Source: Gemmatimonadaceae bacterium
Lineage (GTDB): Bacteria; Gemmatimonadota; Gemmatimonadetes; Gemmatimonadales; Gemmatimonadaceae
Direction: 5' to 3'
NCBI GenBank assembly: GCA_019689955.1
Contig: JADGGM010000008.1
Location: forward strand, 1 to 16,084
Length of the DNA stretch: 16,084 nucleotides
In this document: positions 1-8,000 of the stretch, piece after piece
Position numbering within the stretch: position 1 is the first letter of the stretch
Layout: the number at the start of each line of letters is the position of its first letter
The notes under the pieces: generated by a model
The model's database searches: none
What the model was told of the DNA's origin: nothing
The model's input: only the letters and a program-made list of their open reading frames with translations
Program-made: the position numbers and the translations under genes

Positions 1-1
1 C

Positions 2-2065
2 ATCCGCGCGGGGGCGGTCGGCTCGTTCCTCGGGGTCGCCGGCGCGGCATACACGCGGCACTTGCAGCGCATCGCGGTGGAGCAGTCGCGCCTGCACATC
101 CCGCTCCTCTTCGCGCACGACGTCATTCACGGCTACCGGACGATCTTCCCCGTGCCGCTGGCCGAGGCGGCGAGCTGGGACACGGCGGCGGTGGAGCGTT
201 CCGCACGCATCGCCGCGGTGGAGGCGACGGCCGCGGGGCTCCAGTGGACCTTCGCCCCGATGGTCGACATCGCGCGCGATCCACGCTGGGGGCGCATCGT
301 CGAGGGCGCGGGGGAGGACCCGTACCTCGGTGCGGCGATGGCGCGCGCGCGGGTCCGCGGATTTCAGGGGACGGACCTGAGCGCCGCGAACACGCTCATG
401 GCCACCGCCAAGCACTTCGCCGCGTACGGCGCCGCCGTGGGCGGACGCGACTACGCCGCCGCCGATCTCTCCCCGCAGACGCTGTACGCCGTGTACCTGC
501 CGCCGTTCCGCGCCGCGGTGGAGGCGGGGGTGGGGTCCGTCATGGCCTCGTTCAACGAGGTGAACGGCGTCCCGATGCACGCCAACGGCGCGCTGATCGG
601 CGGCGTGCTCCGCGAGGCCTGGGGGTGGGACGGCGTGCTGGTGAGCGACTGGAACGGCATCGCGGAGCTCATCCCGCACGGTGTGGCCGCGAACCCCGCC
701 GACGCGGCCGTGCTGGCGATCCACGCCGGCGTCGACGTCGACATGGTGAGCACGAGCTATCGCGCCGCGCTCCCGGCCGCGGTGCGCGACGGGCGCGTCT
801 CGATGCGGGCGATCGACGATGCCGTGCGCCGCGTGCTGCGCGCGAAGTACCGGCTCGGCCTGTTCGAGGATCCCTACCGCTACAGCGACACCGTGCGCGA
901 GCGCGTGCAGACGCTCACCCCCGAACACCGCGCCGCGGCGCGCGCGATGGCGCGCGAGTCGATGGTGCTCCTGCGGAACGAGCACGGCCTGCTCCCGCTC
1001 TCGAAGTCGCTGAGCACGATCGCCGTGATCGGCGCGCTCGCGGCCGACACGGCCTCGGTGCTCGGGCCGTGGGCCGCGGCGGGGCGCGCGGCGGACGCGG
1101 TGTGCGTGCTCGACGGGATCCGGCGCGCGGTCTCCCCGGCGACGCGCGTGCGCTACGCTCGCGGCGCCGAGGTGGAGGGGAGCGACACGAGCGGCTTTGC
1201 CGAGGCGGTGCGCGCGGCGCGCGAGGCCGACGTCGTCGTGCTCGTCCTCGGCGAACGGAGCGACATGAGCGGCGAGGCGTCGAGCCGCGCCTCGATCCAG
1301 CTCCCCGGCGTACAGCGGGAGCTGGCGCAGCGGGTCGTGGCCGCGGGGAAGCCCGTCGTCGCACTCCTCATGAGCGGGCGCCCGCTCGCCACGCCGTGGC
1401 TCGCGGCGCACGTCCCCGCGATCCTCGAGACGTGGTTCCTCGGGACGGAGATGGGGCCCGCGGTCGCCGACATCCTCTTCGGCGACTACGCACCGAGCGG
1501 GAAGCTCCCGGTCACGGTCCCGCGGGCGACGGGGCAGGTGCCGATCTACTACGCGCACAAGCCCACCGGGCGCCCGCCGAGCGACTCGAACCGCTACACC
1601 ACGAAGTACCTCGACGTCCCATGGACCCCGCTGTACCCCTTCGGCTACGGGTTGAGCTACACCACCTTCGCCTACGCCCCGCCGCGCCTCTCCCGCTCGA
1701 CGATGCGGGCGACGGACACGCTCGTGGTCCAGGTGGACGTGCGCAACACCGGGTCGCGCGCGGGGGATGAGGTGGTGCAGCTCTACGTGCGCGACGACGT
1801 GGCGAGTGTCACCCGGCCGGTCGAGGAGCTGCGCGGGTTTCGTCGCGTCACGCTCGCGCCCGGGGAAACGAAGACGATCTCCTTCACGCTCCGCGCGGAC
1901 GACCTGGCGTTCTACGACCGCAACATGCAGCGCGTGGTCGAGCCGGGGACGTTCACGGTGCTCGTGGGCGGGAGCTCGGCCGACGTGCAGGCGGCGCACT
2001 TCACCGTCACGGACGGCGCGCGCCTCGGGCCGGCGCTCCCGGTTCGCGCCGGCTCGGCGCCCTGA
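2..2065 (+). CDS. bglX: Beta-glucosidase, glycoside hydrolase family 3 (BglX type), 5'-truncated by window edge
   Basis: This enzyme should hydrolyse terminal beta-linked glucose or related sugars from oligosaccharides, probably in the periplasm. The reading frame is open from base 2, and the first visible residues (IRAGAVGSFLGV) already match the inside of the family, so the start codon and any signal peptide lie to the left. About 687 codons are visible, against roughly 750-770 residues in BglX proteins. Numbering from the first visible codon, the substrate-binding KHF is at about residue 137, the nucleophile Asp of VSDW at 216 and the likely acid/base Glu of DMSGEASSR at 425. A C-terminal fibronectin-III-like domain (VVQLYVRDD...RPVEELRGF) runs from about 573 to 670. 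All expected catalytic residues are present, so it looks functional. It converges on the opposite-strand remnant and hemG. Nothing in the sequence fixes the exact sugar specificity. Confidence 0.93.
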   Translation: MRAGAVGSFLGVAGAAYTRHLQRIAVEQSRLHIPLLFAHDVIHGYRTIFPVPLAEAASWDTAAVERSARIAAVEATAAGLQWTFAPMVDIARDPRWGRIVEGAGEDPYLGAAMARARVRGFQGTDLSAANTLMATAKHFAAYGAAVGGRDYAAADLSPQTLYAVYLPPFRAAVEAGVGSVMASFNEVNGVPMHANGALIGGVLREAWGWDGVLVSDWNGIAELIPHGVAANPADAAVLAIHAGVDVDMVSTSYRAALPAAVRDGRVSMRAIDDAVRRVLRAKYRLGLFEDPYRYSDTVRERVQTLTPEHRAAARAMARESMVLLRNEHGLLPLSKSLSTIAVIGALAADTASVLGPWAAAGRAADAVCVLDGIRRAVSPATRVRYARGAEVEGSDTSGFAEAVRAAREADVVVLVLGERSDMSGEASSRASIQLPGVQRELAQRVVAAGKPVVALLMSGRPLATPWLAAHVPAILETWFLGTEMGPAVADILFGDYAPSGKLPVTVPRATGQVPIYYAHKPTGRPPSDSNRYTTKYLDVPWTPLYPFGYGLSYTTFAYAPPRLSRSTMRATDTLVVQVDVRNTGSRAGDEVVQLYVRDDVASVTRPVEELRGFRRVTLAPGETKTISFTLRADDLAFYDRNMQRVVEPGTFTVLVGGSSADVQAAHFTVTDGARLGPALPVRAGSAP

Positions 2066-2084
2066 CGCGCGTGGAGCGTGCGGA

Positions 2085-2280
2085 TCACCCCGCGCGCGGG
2101 AGCGCGCTTCCCCACGAGCAGTCCGCCAGTTGCGCGTACCGATCGAGGTGCTCCCGCACCATGCGATCGACCGAGAAGCGCTCGCGCGCCGCCTGGCGGC
2201 ACGGTTGCGCACGCCAGCGCCTCCATGGCCGCGAGCGAGCTCGTTTCGGGGGCGAGGCTCGGTACGAGGAGGCAGCGCGG
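2085..2280 (-). pseudogene. Remnant of a GT4-family glycosyltransferase (internal out-of-frame deletion)
   Basis: Two pieces of a glycosyltransferase lie end to end on the minus strand in different frames. The first (about 2271-2203) reads LLVPSLAPETSSL followed by AMEALACAT, which is the conserved nucleotide-sugar-binding stretch of GT4 enzymes that normally continues as GTPVVA. The second (2201 down to the stop at 2085-2087) reads CRQAARERFSVDRMVREHL and then DRYAQLAD, a typical C-terminal tail of the same family. About 45 residues that should separate them are missing and the frame changes at about 2202. The N-terminal part of the gene (some 250 residues or more) is also absent, because hemG ends at 2303. 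No intact product is possible. The family assignment rests on motif recognition only. Confidence 0.72.
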
Positions 2281-2302
2281 CCGAGGCGACACCCGTCGCA
2301 CC

Positions 2303-2875
2303 TCAGGCGTTCGGCGCCGCCTCCGCGGGCGTCGCGACCATCGCGAAGCACGAGTCGGCGAACTGCGCGACCTGGTCCCAGTCCGTGTACTCGTAGTCGC
2401 GCGACGTGTCCGTCCCGCCCCCCTCGAGGCGGCTGATGCGCTTCATCATCCAGCGCGTGAACCACCCATACTTCGTGAACGTGATCGCGCCCGCGATCGA
2501 CGCCGTGAGCCGCGGCCGCCACCCTGTCCGCTCGAGGAACGCGCGCAGGATGTGCTCGGCCGCTTCGCGCTCCTTCTCGTTGCGGCTCCCCGCCGAACCG
2601 CTGACCGCGAAGAACGCCGTCGGCATCGCGTTGAGTGCGCCGCGATAGCGCACGATGAACCGCTCGATGTACCGCTGGTAGCGGCGCGCGATCATCGACG
2701 CCCCGACGATCACCCCGTCGTACTCTTCGACCCTCAGGTCGCGCGGGAGCTCATCCCCCTTGGCGAGCGTGACCGCACACCCGCGGTTGGTGAGCAGCTC
2801 GCCGATCTTCGCGGCGATCTTGGCCGTCTGGCCCCAGGTGGTGCCGTAGACGATGAGCATGCGATGCGCAGACAT
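2303..2875 (-). CDS. hemG: HemG-type (quinone-dependent) protoporphyrinogen IX dehydrogenase, flavodoxin fold
   Basis: The product is 190 residues, close to E. coli HemG in length. It should oxidise protoporphyrinogen IX to protoporphyrin IX with FMN, passing electrons to the quinone pool at the membrane. The N-terminal FMN phosphate-binding loop reads LIVYGTTWGQT. Mid-protein VIVGASM, MPTAFFAVSGS and GWRPRLTASIAGA, then the C-terminal GGTDTSRDYEYTDWDQVAQFA, follow HemG closely, including the GGxTDT and YTDWxQV segments that separate it from ordinary flavodoxins. The frame stays open up to 3145, but the ATG at 2875 is chosen because GGAGG lies four bases before it and HemG-like sequence begins there. 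It lies directly upstream of the glycosyltransferase remnant on the same strand and diverges from amt. A general flavodoxin-domain protein is the alternative, but less likely. Confidence 0.87.
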   Translation of the reverse strand: MSAHRMLIVYGTTWGQTAKIAAKIGELLTNRGCAVTLAKGDELPRDLRVEEYDGVIVGASMIARRYQRYIERFIVRYRGALNAMPTAFFAVSGSAGSRNEKEREAAEHILRAFLERTGWRPRLTASIAGAITFTKYGWFTRWMMKRISRLEGGGTDTSRDYEYTDWDQVAQFADSCFAMVATPAEAAPNA

Positions 2876-3304
2876 GGTCCCTCCGGTTCCGGCAGTGCGC
2901 GGGACGCTGGCCGCGCCGCGCTCGCGTCGCGCCATCCCGCTCCCCTTGCGTCGTGCAGTCTGCCGGTTGGGGTGGGTGGTGCGCAGTCGGGTAGTGCCCC
3001 ACGGGGCGCGCTCCGTCGCCTGACGGAGCCGAGCGGGCGGTGTACTGCTGAGTCTGTCAGATGGGCCCTCGCGCGCCGCGTCAGAGTGGGGATGTGTCCG
3101 CGGAAATGTGCAAAAATTGCAAGATGAGAAATGCGATATGCTCAAAAAACCACAAAACTAGCCGTTTTGCGTGTCTACTCGTGCATTTTTGTCAAATTTC
3201 TATTGACACGGCGCGCCGGCTGCCGTATCCTCCCCCAAGCACCAGCCGCGAGGACCGATGCCTGCGCCCATCATTATGTTTCCCATCGCCGTCCGAGGTC
3301 CGGC
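2876..3304. promoter_or_regulatory. Divergent intergenic control region between hemG and amt
   Basis: This 429-bp gap separates the two divergent genes. The hemG-proximal part (2876 to about 3100) is GC-rich, and I see no convincing coding sequence or promoter for hemG in it. The amt-proximal part holds an AT-rich island (3105-3208, about 36% GC by direct count). Within it are a perfect inverted repeat TGCAA-aaa-TTGCA (3109-3121), a second inverted repeat CAAAAC-tagcc-GTTTTG (3153-3169), and the motif GTGCATTTTTGT (3181-3192) just before the amt -35 box. These look like protein-binding or UP-type elements of the amt promoter. Which regulator binds is unknown. Confidence 0.55.
3203..3231 (+). 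promoter_or_regulatory. Sigma70-type promoter for amt
   Basis: TTGACA at 3203-3208 (perfect -35 consensus) is followed by exactly 17 bases and then TATCCT at 3226-3231 (4 of 6 to TATAAT). Transcription would begin near 3238, about 20 bases before the leader-ORF ATG and about 67 bases before the amt GTG. The AT-rich stretch immediately upstream could act as an UP element. In DNA this GC-rich, a perfect -35 box with ideal spacing is unlikely by chance. Confidence 0.7.
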
Positions 3305-3308
3305 GTGA
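3258..3308 (+). CDS. Possible 16-residue leader ORF coupled to amt
   Basis: An ATG at 3258 preceded by GAGGA (3250-3254) opens a 16-codon frame, MPAPIIMFPIAVRGPA. Its TGA (3306-3308) overlaps the amt GTG start (3305-3307) as GTGA. It is the first start codon after the predicted transcription start, so ribosomes ending here could re-initiate on amt. It could also be chance, or the trace of a former Amt signal peptide now out of frame. It is too short to judge by codon use. Confidence 0.3.
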   Translation: MPAPIIMFPIAVRGPA

Positions 3309-4633
3309 CCGCCCCGGCCGTCGCGGGCGGCGACACCGCGTGGGTCCTCGTCGCGTCCGCGTTCGTCATGCTCATGATCCCCGGGCTCGCGTTCTTCTAC
3401 GGCGGGCTCGTGCGCGGGAAGAGCTCGCTCAACACCCTGATGATGAGCGTCGCCGCGCTCGGCCTCGTGAGCCTCCAGTGGGTGCTCTTCGGCTACTCGC
3501 TCGCCTTCGCGCCCGGCTCCCCGGTGCTCGGCGGGCTCGCCTGGCTCGGCTTCGCCGGCGTCGGCGCCGCGCCCAACGCGACGTACGCGCCGACCATCCC
3601 GCACCTCGCCTTCGCCGCGTTTCAGACCATGTTCGCGGCGATCACCATCGCGCTCGTCTCCGGGGCGGTGGTGGAGCGGGTGCGGTTCCGCGCCTATCTC
3701 GTGCTCGTGCTCCTCTGGACCACGCTCGTCTACGACCCGCTCGCGCACTGGGTGTGGGCAGACGGCGGGTGGCTCCACTCGCTCGGCGCGCTCGATTTCG
3801 CCGGCGGGACCGTGGTCCACATCAGCGCCGGCGCCTCCGCGCTCGTCGCGGCGCTCATGCTCGGGGCGCGGCGCGACTTCGGGCGTGCGCCGCTCCTTCC
3901 GCACAACGTCCCCTTCACGGTGCTCGGCGCCGGGCTCCTCTGGTTCGGATGGTTCGGCTTCAACGCCGGCTCCGCCCTCGCCGCCTCGGGGCTCGCGGCG
4001 AGCGCCTTCGTGGCGACGCACACCGCCGCCGCCGCCGCGCTCACCACGTGGATGGTGCTCGACCTCCTCCGCACCGGGCGCTCGACGGCTGTCGGCGCGG
4101 CCACGGGCGCGGTGGCCGGGCTCGTGGCGATCACCCCGGCGGCCGGGTACGTGACGCCTCTCGCCGCGATCGCCATCGGCGCCCTCGGCGCGGGCGCGAG
4201 CTACGCGGCGATGCAGCTCCGCGCACGCAGCCGCGTGGACGATGCGCTCGACGTCTTCGCCTGCCACGGCGTCGCGGGGATCGCGGGCGCGCTCCTCACC
4301 GGCGTCTTCGCGACGACGACCGTGAACCCCGCCGGCGCCGACGGCCTCCTCGCGGGGAACGCCGCGCAGCTCGGGGTGCAGGCGCTCGCCGTCGCGGCGA
4401 CGGTCGCGCTCGCCGGGGGCGGCACGGCGGTCATCATCGTCGCCATCAGGGCGGTGATGCACGTGCGCGTCCACGTCGCCGACGAGATTGCGGGGGTGGA
4501 CGCGAGCGAGCATGGCGAGCACGCGTACCACGGCGATACGCTGGGCGAGCTTGCGGGCGCGGGGGCGTCGATCGGCGAGAGCGTGCTCATCGCTGCGAGC
4601 GACATCCCCCCGCGCGTGCGCGCCGTGGGGTGA
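3305..4633 (+). CDS. amt: Ammonium transporter, Amt/Rh family
   Basis: This inner-membrane channel moves ammonium/ammonia into the cytoplasm and normally works as a trimer with 11 helices per subunit. The 442-residue product opens with AGGDTAWVLVASAFVM and IPGLAFFYGGLVRGK, the usual first helix. The conserved Asp of GALDFAGGTVVHI is at about 164. The twin pore histidines are His172 (VVHISAG) and His321 (ACHGVAGIAG). FQTMFAAIT and WFGWFGFNAGSAL, which carry the gate and binding-site aromatic and Ser residues, are present. The C-terminal tail has the EHGEHAYHGD signature. The frame is open from 3131, but GTG 3305 is preferred because Amt homology starts just after it, the frame upstream is not protein-like, and AGGT lies five bases before it. 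No signal peptide is seen from this start, as in many Amt proteins. No PII gene (glnK) adjoins it, unlike the usual pairing. Confidence 0.93.
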   Translation: MTAPAVAGGDTAWVLVASAFVMLMIPGLAFFYGGLVRGKSSLNTLMMSVAALGLVSLQWVLFGYSLAFAPGSPVLGGLAWLGFAGVGAAPNATYAPTIPHLAFAAFQTMFAAITIALVSGAVVERVRFRAYLVLVLLWTTLVYDPLAHWVWADGGWLHSLGALDFAGGTVVHISAGASALVAALMLGARRDFGRAPLLPHNVPFTVLGAGLLWFGWFGFNAGSALAASGLAASAFVATHTAAAAALTTWMVLDLLRTGRSTAVGAATGAVAGLVAITPAAGYVTPLAAIAIGALGAGASYAAMQLRARSRVDDALDVFACHGVAGIAGALLTGVFATTTVNPAGADGLLAGNAAQLGVQALAVAATVALAGGGTAVIIVAIRAVMHVRVHVADEIAGVDASEHGEHAYHGDTLGELAGAGASIGESVLIAASDIPPRVRAVG

Positions 4634-4693
4634 CCGCCGCGCGCTGACCGCCGCGTGCTGACCGCGGCGCGGTGATCGCCGCGGGGTGACCGC
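4631..4693 (+). repeat. 14-bp tandem repeat starting at the amt stop codon
   Basis: Four full units start at 4631, 4645, 4659 and 4673, and a partial fifth at 4687. Each begins TGAYCGC and continues with a GC-rich half (for example TGACCGCCGCGCGC, then TGACCGCCGCGTGC). The first unit supplies the amt TGA stop. Units 1 and 2 differ at one base and the later ones drift further. The array can fold into GC-rich stems, but no T-run follows, so I do not call it an intrinsic terminator. Confidence 0.8.
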
Positions 4694-4763
4694 TTCTCTT
4701 CGCGCCTCCCACCTCCCGCTCCCCGCGGCGCGTTCCGGTTCCACAATCTGGTGCGTTTTTGTT

Positions 4764-4783
4764 CGAGACACGCAAGTGTCTCG
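4764..4783 (+). promoter_or_regulatory. Perfect stem-loop in the susC leader (8-bp stem, GCAA loop)
   Basis: CGAGACAC (4764-4771), loop GCAA (4772-4775), GTGTCTCG (4776-4783). All eight pairs match. GCAA belongs to the very stable GNRA tetraloop class if the element is read as RNA. It could equally be an operator palindrome for a dimeric regulator. No T-run follows on either strand, so a terminator is unlikely. Confidence 0.5.
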
Positions 4784-4863
4784 TCATGGCGCCTGTTGCC
4801 ACGCGCCTCCCGTTGTATTGTCGGCCGGCTGCACAACGCCTGCCGCTGCACTCGGGAGGAGAT

Positions 4864-4986
4864 GTGACACGCGCCAATCATCCCACACCGGCCAGCCGCG
4901 CTGCGCGTGTCCGCGCGCGCGCGCTCGACCCCCGTCCTCCGCCCGGGTGTCTGCGGTACGCTCACGATGTCCGCAGGAACCCCTGA
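4864..4986 (+). CDS. Possible 40-residue upstream ORF in the susC leader
   Basis: A GTG at 4864 has GGAGG four bases upstream, the same spacing as for susC itself (GGAGG, four bases, ATG). It opens a 40-residue frame beginning VTRANHPTPASRAARV and ending at the TGA 4984-4986, 23 bases before the susC ATG. The composition (Arg/Ala/Pro-rich) is what random GC-rich DNA gives, and no family is recognisable. The Shine-Dalgarno is its only support. Confidence 0.2.
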   Translation: MTRANHPTPASRAARVRARALDPRPPPGCLRYAHDVRRNP

Positions 4987-5009
4987 CCACCCGTTCGTTC
5001 GGAGGATTC

Positions 5010-8000
5010 ATGTCCATACGTCGTCTATTCGTGCTCGCTGCCGCGGCGATCGCGCTCCAGAGGCCCGGGGGGCTCGAGGCCCAGCAGCGCGAGACCGGCA
5101 CCATCAGCGGCCGCGTGACCGATCAGGCCACGCAGCAGCCGCTCGCCGGCGCGCAGGTCCTGCTCACCGGGACCACGCGCGGTACGATCACCAACGATCG
5201 CGGGGAGTACCGCCTCGCCGACGTCCCCGCGGGCTCGGTGCAGATCCGCGTGCTCCGCATCGGCTACGCCGGCGCCACGCGCACCGTGGCCGTCACCGCC
5301 GGGGAGACCGCGACCGCCGACGTCGCGCTCACCGCCACCGCGATCCAGCTCGACCTCGTCGTCGTCACGGCGAGCGGGGAGCAGGAGCGCAAGCGCGAGA
5401 CGGGGAACGCCGTGGCGACCATTCGCACGGACTCGGTGCAGAAGGCTGCGATCACCAACTTCTCCGATCTCGTCTCCTCTCGCGCCCCGAACGTCACCGT
5501 GACGACGCCGAGTGGGACCACCGGCGGCGGCTCGCGCATCCGGATCCGCGGGTCCAACTCGATCTCGCTCTCCAACGAGCCGCTCATCATCATCGACGGG
5601 ATCCGCGCCACGAACGACAACGCCTCGATCTCCGGCCCGACGTCGATCAGCGTGGGCGGGCAGAACCCGACGCTTCTCGACAACCTCGAGCCCGAGGACA
5701 TCCAGGACGTGACGATCCTCAAGGGTCCCGCGGCCGCGGCGCAGTACGGCACCGCCGCCGCGAACGGGGTGCTCATCGTCACGACCAAACACGGCACGGC
5801 GGGGCGCACGCGCTGGACCGCGTACGGCGAAGGGGGCGGGGTCCACAACATCACGACCTTCCCCGCGAACTACGGGCGCCTCGGAACGCTGGCGGGCGGC
5901 GCGGGCGTGACCTCGAGTTGCTCGCTCCTGCGCGAGTCGATCGGCGATTGCACCGTCATCCCCAACACGGCCGGCGGCGACTCGATCCGCTTCTTCAACC
6001 CGCTCGAGCAGGCCGGCGTCTTCCGCGGCGGGTGGCGCGAGCACTTCGGCGGGAACGTCTCCGGCGGCGGCGACGTCACGTCGTACTTCGTGAGCGGGAA
6101 CTACTCGCGCGAACAAGGCGTGTACGCGAACAACGAGGTCCGGCGCCTCAACGGCCGCGCGAACCTCCACAGCCAGCTCCGCGACAACCTCGGTGTCACG
6201 GTGAACGCGGCGTACCTGCGCGACCGCATCCGCCTCCCGCAGAACGACAACGACACCTACGGCCCGATCGGGTCGGGGCTCCTGGGCTCGAGCATCGACG
6301 ACCCGGTCAGGCGCGGCTTCCTCGGGAACACCCCGGCCGTCTTCACCGACGTCGACACGCGTCAGGACGTGGACCGTTTCCTCGGCGCGGTGAGCGGCAC
6401 GTGGGCCCCGATCGGGTGGCTGAGCATCATCGGCACCACCGGCGTCGACTTCGCGTCGCGCTACGACCAGCAGCTCATCCCGCCCGGCGTCATCGCCGCT
6501 CCCGATCCGAACAGCACCGGGCTCCGGCAGTCGAACCCGTACCACCTCTGGACCTACACCGCGAACCTCGGGGGCACCGCGAGCTACCAGCTCCGCCCCG
6601 GGCTGAGCGCGAAGAGCGGCCTCGGCATCCAGTACAACGACGAGCTGCTCCAGGGGACGCTCGCCGCGGGGCAGGGGCTCGCCTCGGGCACCGGCTCCCT
6701 CGCGGGGGCGACGACGGGGCTCTTCAACACGGAGCAGAACAGCGAGATCGTCACCATCGGCGTGTACGGCCAGCAGCAGCTCGCGTGGAAGGACCGCGTG
6801 TTCCTGAGCGCGGCGCTGCGCGGCGATGACAACAGCGCTTTCGGCTCCAGCTTCAACCTCGCGCTGTACCCCTCGGCCAGCCTCTCGTGGGTGATCGGCG
6901 AGGAGCCGTTCTTCCCGAAGAGCGACGTCCTCAGCTCCCTCCGCCTCCGTGCCGCGTACGGCGAGTCGGGGCAGCGCCCCGGCTTCCGGAGCAACGTGAC
7001 GTACTACGTGGCGACGGCCGTCAAGCTGCAGGGGCAGGAGCTCGGCGGCGCGCAGCTCACCGGCGTGGGGAACCAGGATCTCAAGCCCGAGCGCTCGCGC
7101 GAGGTCGAGGTCGGGTTCGACGCGGGGCTCTGGCGCGACCGCCTCAGCCTCGAGGCCACGTTCTATCACAAGCGCACGAGCGACGCGCTCGTCGCCCGGC
7201 AGCTCCCCGCGTCGACCGGCGCGAACACGCAGTTCATCAACGTCGGCGAGATGACGAACAAGGGGGTCGAGCTCGCCCTCGGCGGGAACGTCCTCCGCAC
7301 GCCGGCGGTGGAGTGGGACCTGAACCTCTCGGGGTCCGTCAACAACAACAAGCTCGTCCGCCTGGGCCCGGGGATCGACACGATCCGTATCGGCCTCTCC
7401 TCGAACGCGGGCGACTTCATCCAGCGCTTCGCCCCCGGCTCCCCCGCGGGCGGGTTCTGGCAGCCGACGTACACGTACGATGACGCGGACGGGAACGGGA
7501 TCATCGCTCCGAACGAAGTCACGGTGAGCGACCAGGTCTCCTACCTCGGCGCGCCGTTCCCGAAGACGGAGGTGTCGATCGGCACCACCGTCACGCTGTT
7601 CAAGCGCGTGCGCATCGCCGGGCTGCTCGACCACCGCGGCGGGAACAAGATCTACAACGGCACGGCGGCGTTCCGCTGCGTGATCATCCAGCGCTGCGCC
7701 GACGCGTACCTCGCGAGCACCCCGCTCGCCGCCCAGGCTCGCATCGTCGCGAGCGCGCTGGGGACGGACGCCGGGTTCATCGAGGACGCGTCGTTCTGGA
7801 AGCTGCGCGAGCTCTCCGTGACCTTCATGGCCACCGATGCGATGGCGCGCCGGCTCGGCGTCGAGGGGCTGAGCCTCACCCTGGCCGGACGCAACCTCAA
7901 GACGTGGACGGATTACACCGGCTTCGACCCGGAGCTCAACTTCAACGGGACGTCCAACTACGACGCCACCGACTTCCTCACGCAGCCGCCGGTGCGGTAC

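Larger units (their letters stand above)
4634..5009 (+). other. 376-bp leader region upstream of susC
   Basis: After the tandem repeat comes a pyrimidine-rich GC stretch, then a less GC-rich patch (about 4740-4785) with GTGCGTTTTTGT at 4751-4762 and a perfect hairpin at 4764-4783. A strong Shine-Dalgarno-like GGAGG at 4855-4859 precedes a possible small ORF, and the real susC Shine-Dalgarno is at 5001-5005. The susC promoter must lie here, but I cannot place -35/-10 boxes: TATTGT at 4816-4821 has no partner at proper spacing. No conserved protein is encoded here. Confidence 0.5.

Noticed and set aside
3131..3304. In-frame N-terminal extension of Amt to the ATG at 3131
   Set aside because: It runs through the sigma70 promoter and AT-rich island, lacks a Shine-Dalgarno, and does not resemble Amt N-termini.
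4631..4693. CRISPR-like array
   Set aside because: Units are 14 bp, directly abutting with no spacers, and no cas gene is present.
4796..4821. Possible susC promoter TTGCCA ... TATTGT
   Set aside because: The spacer is only 14 bases, too short for a sigma70 promoter, and both boxes are imperfect.
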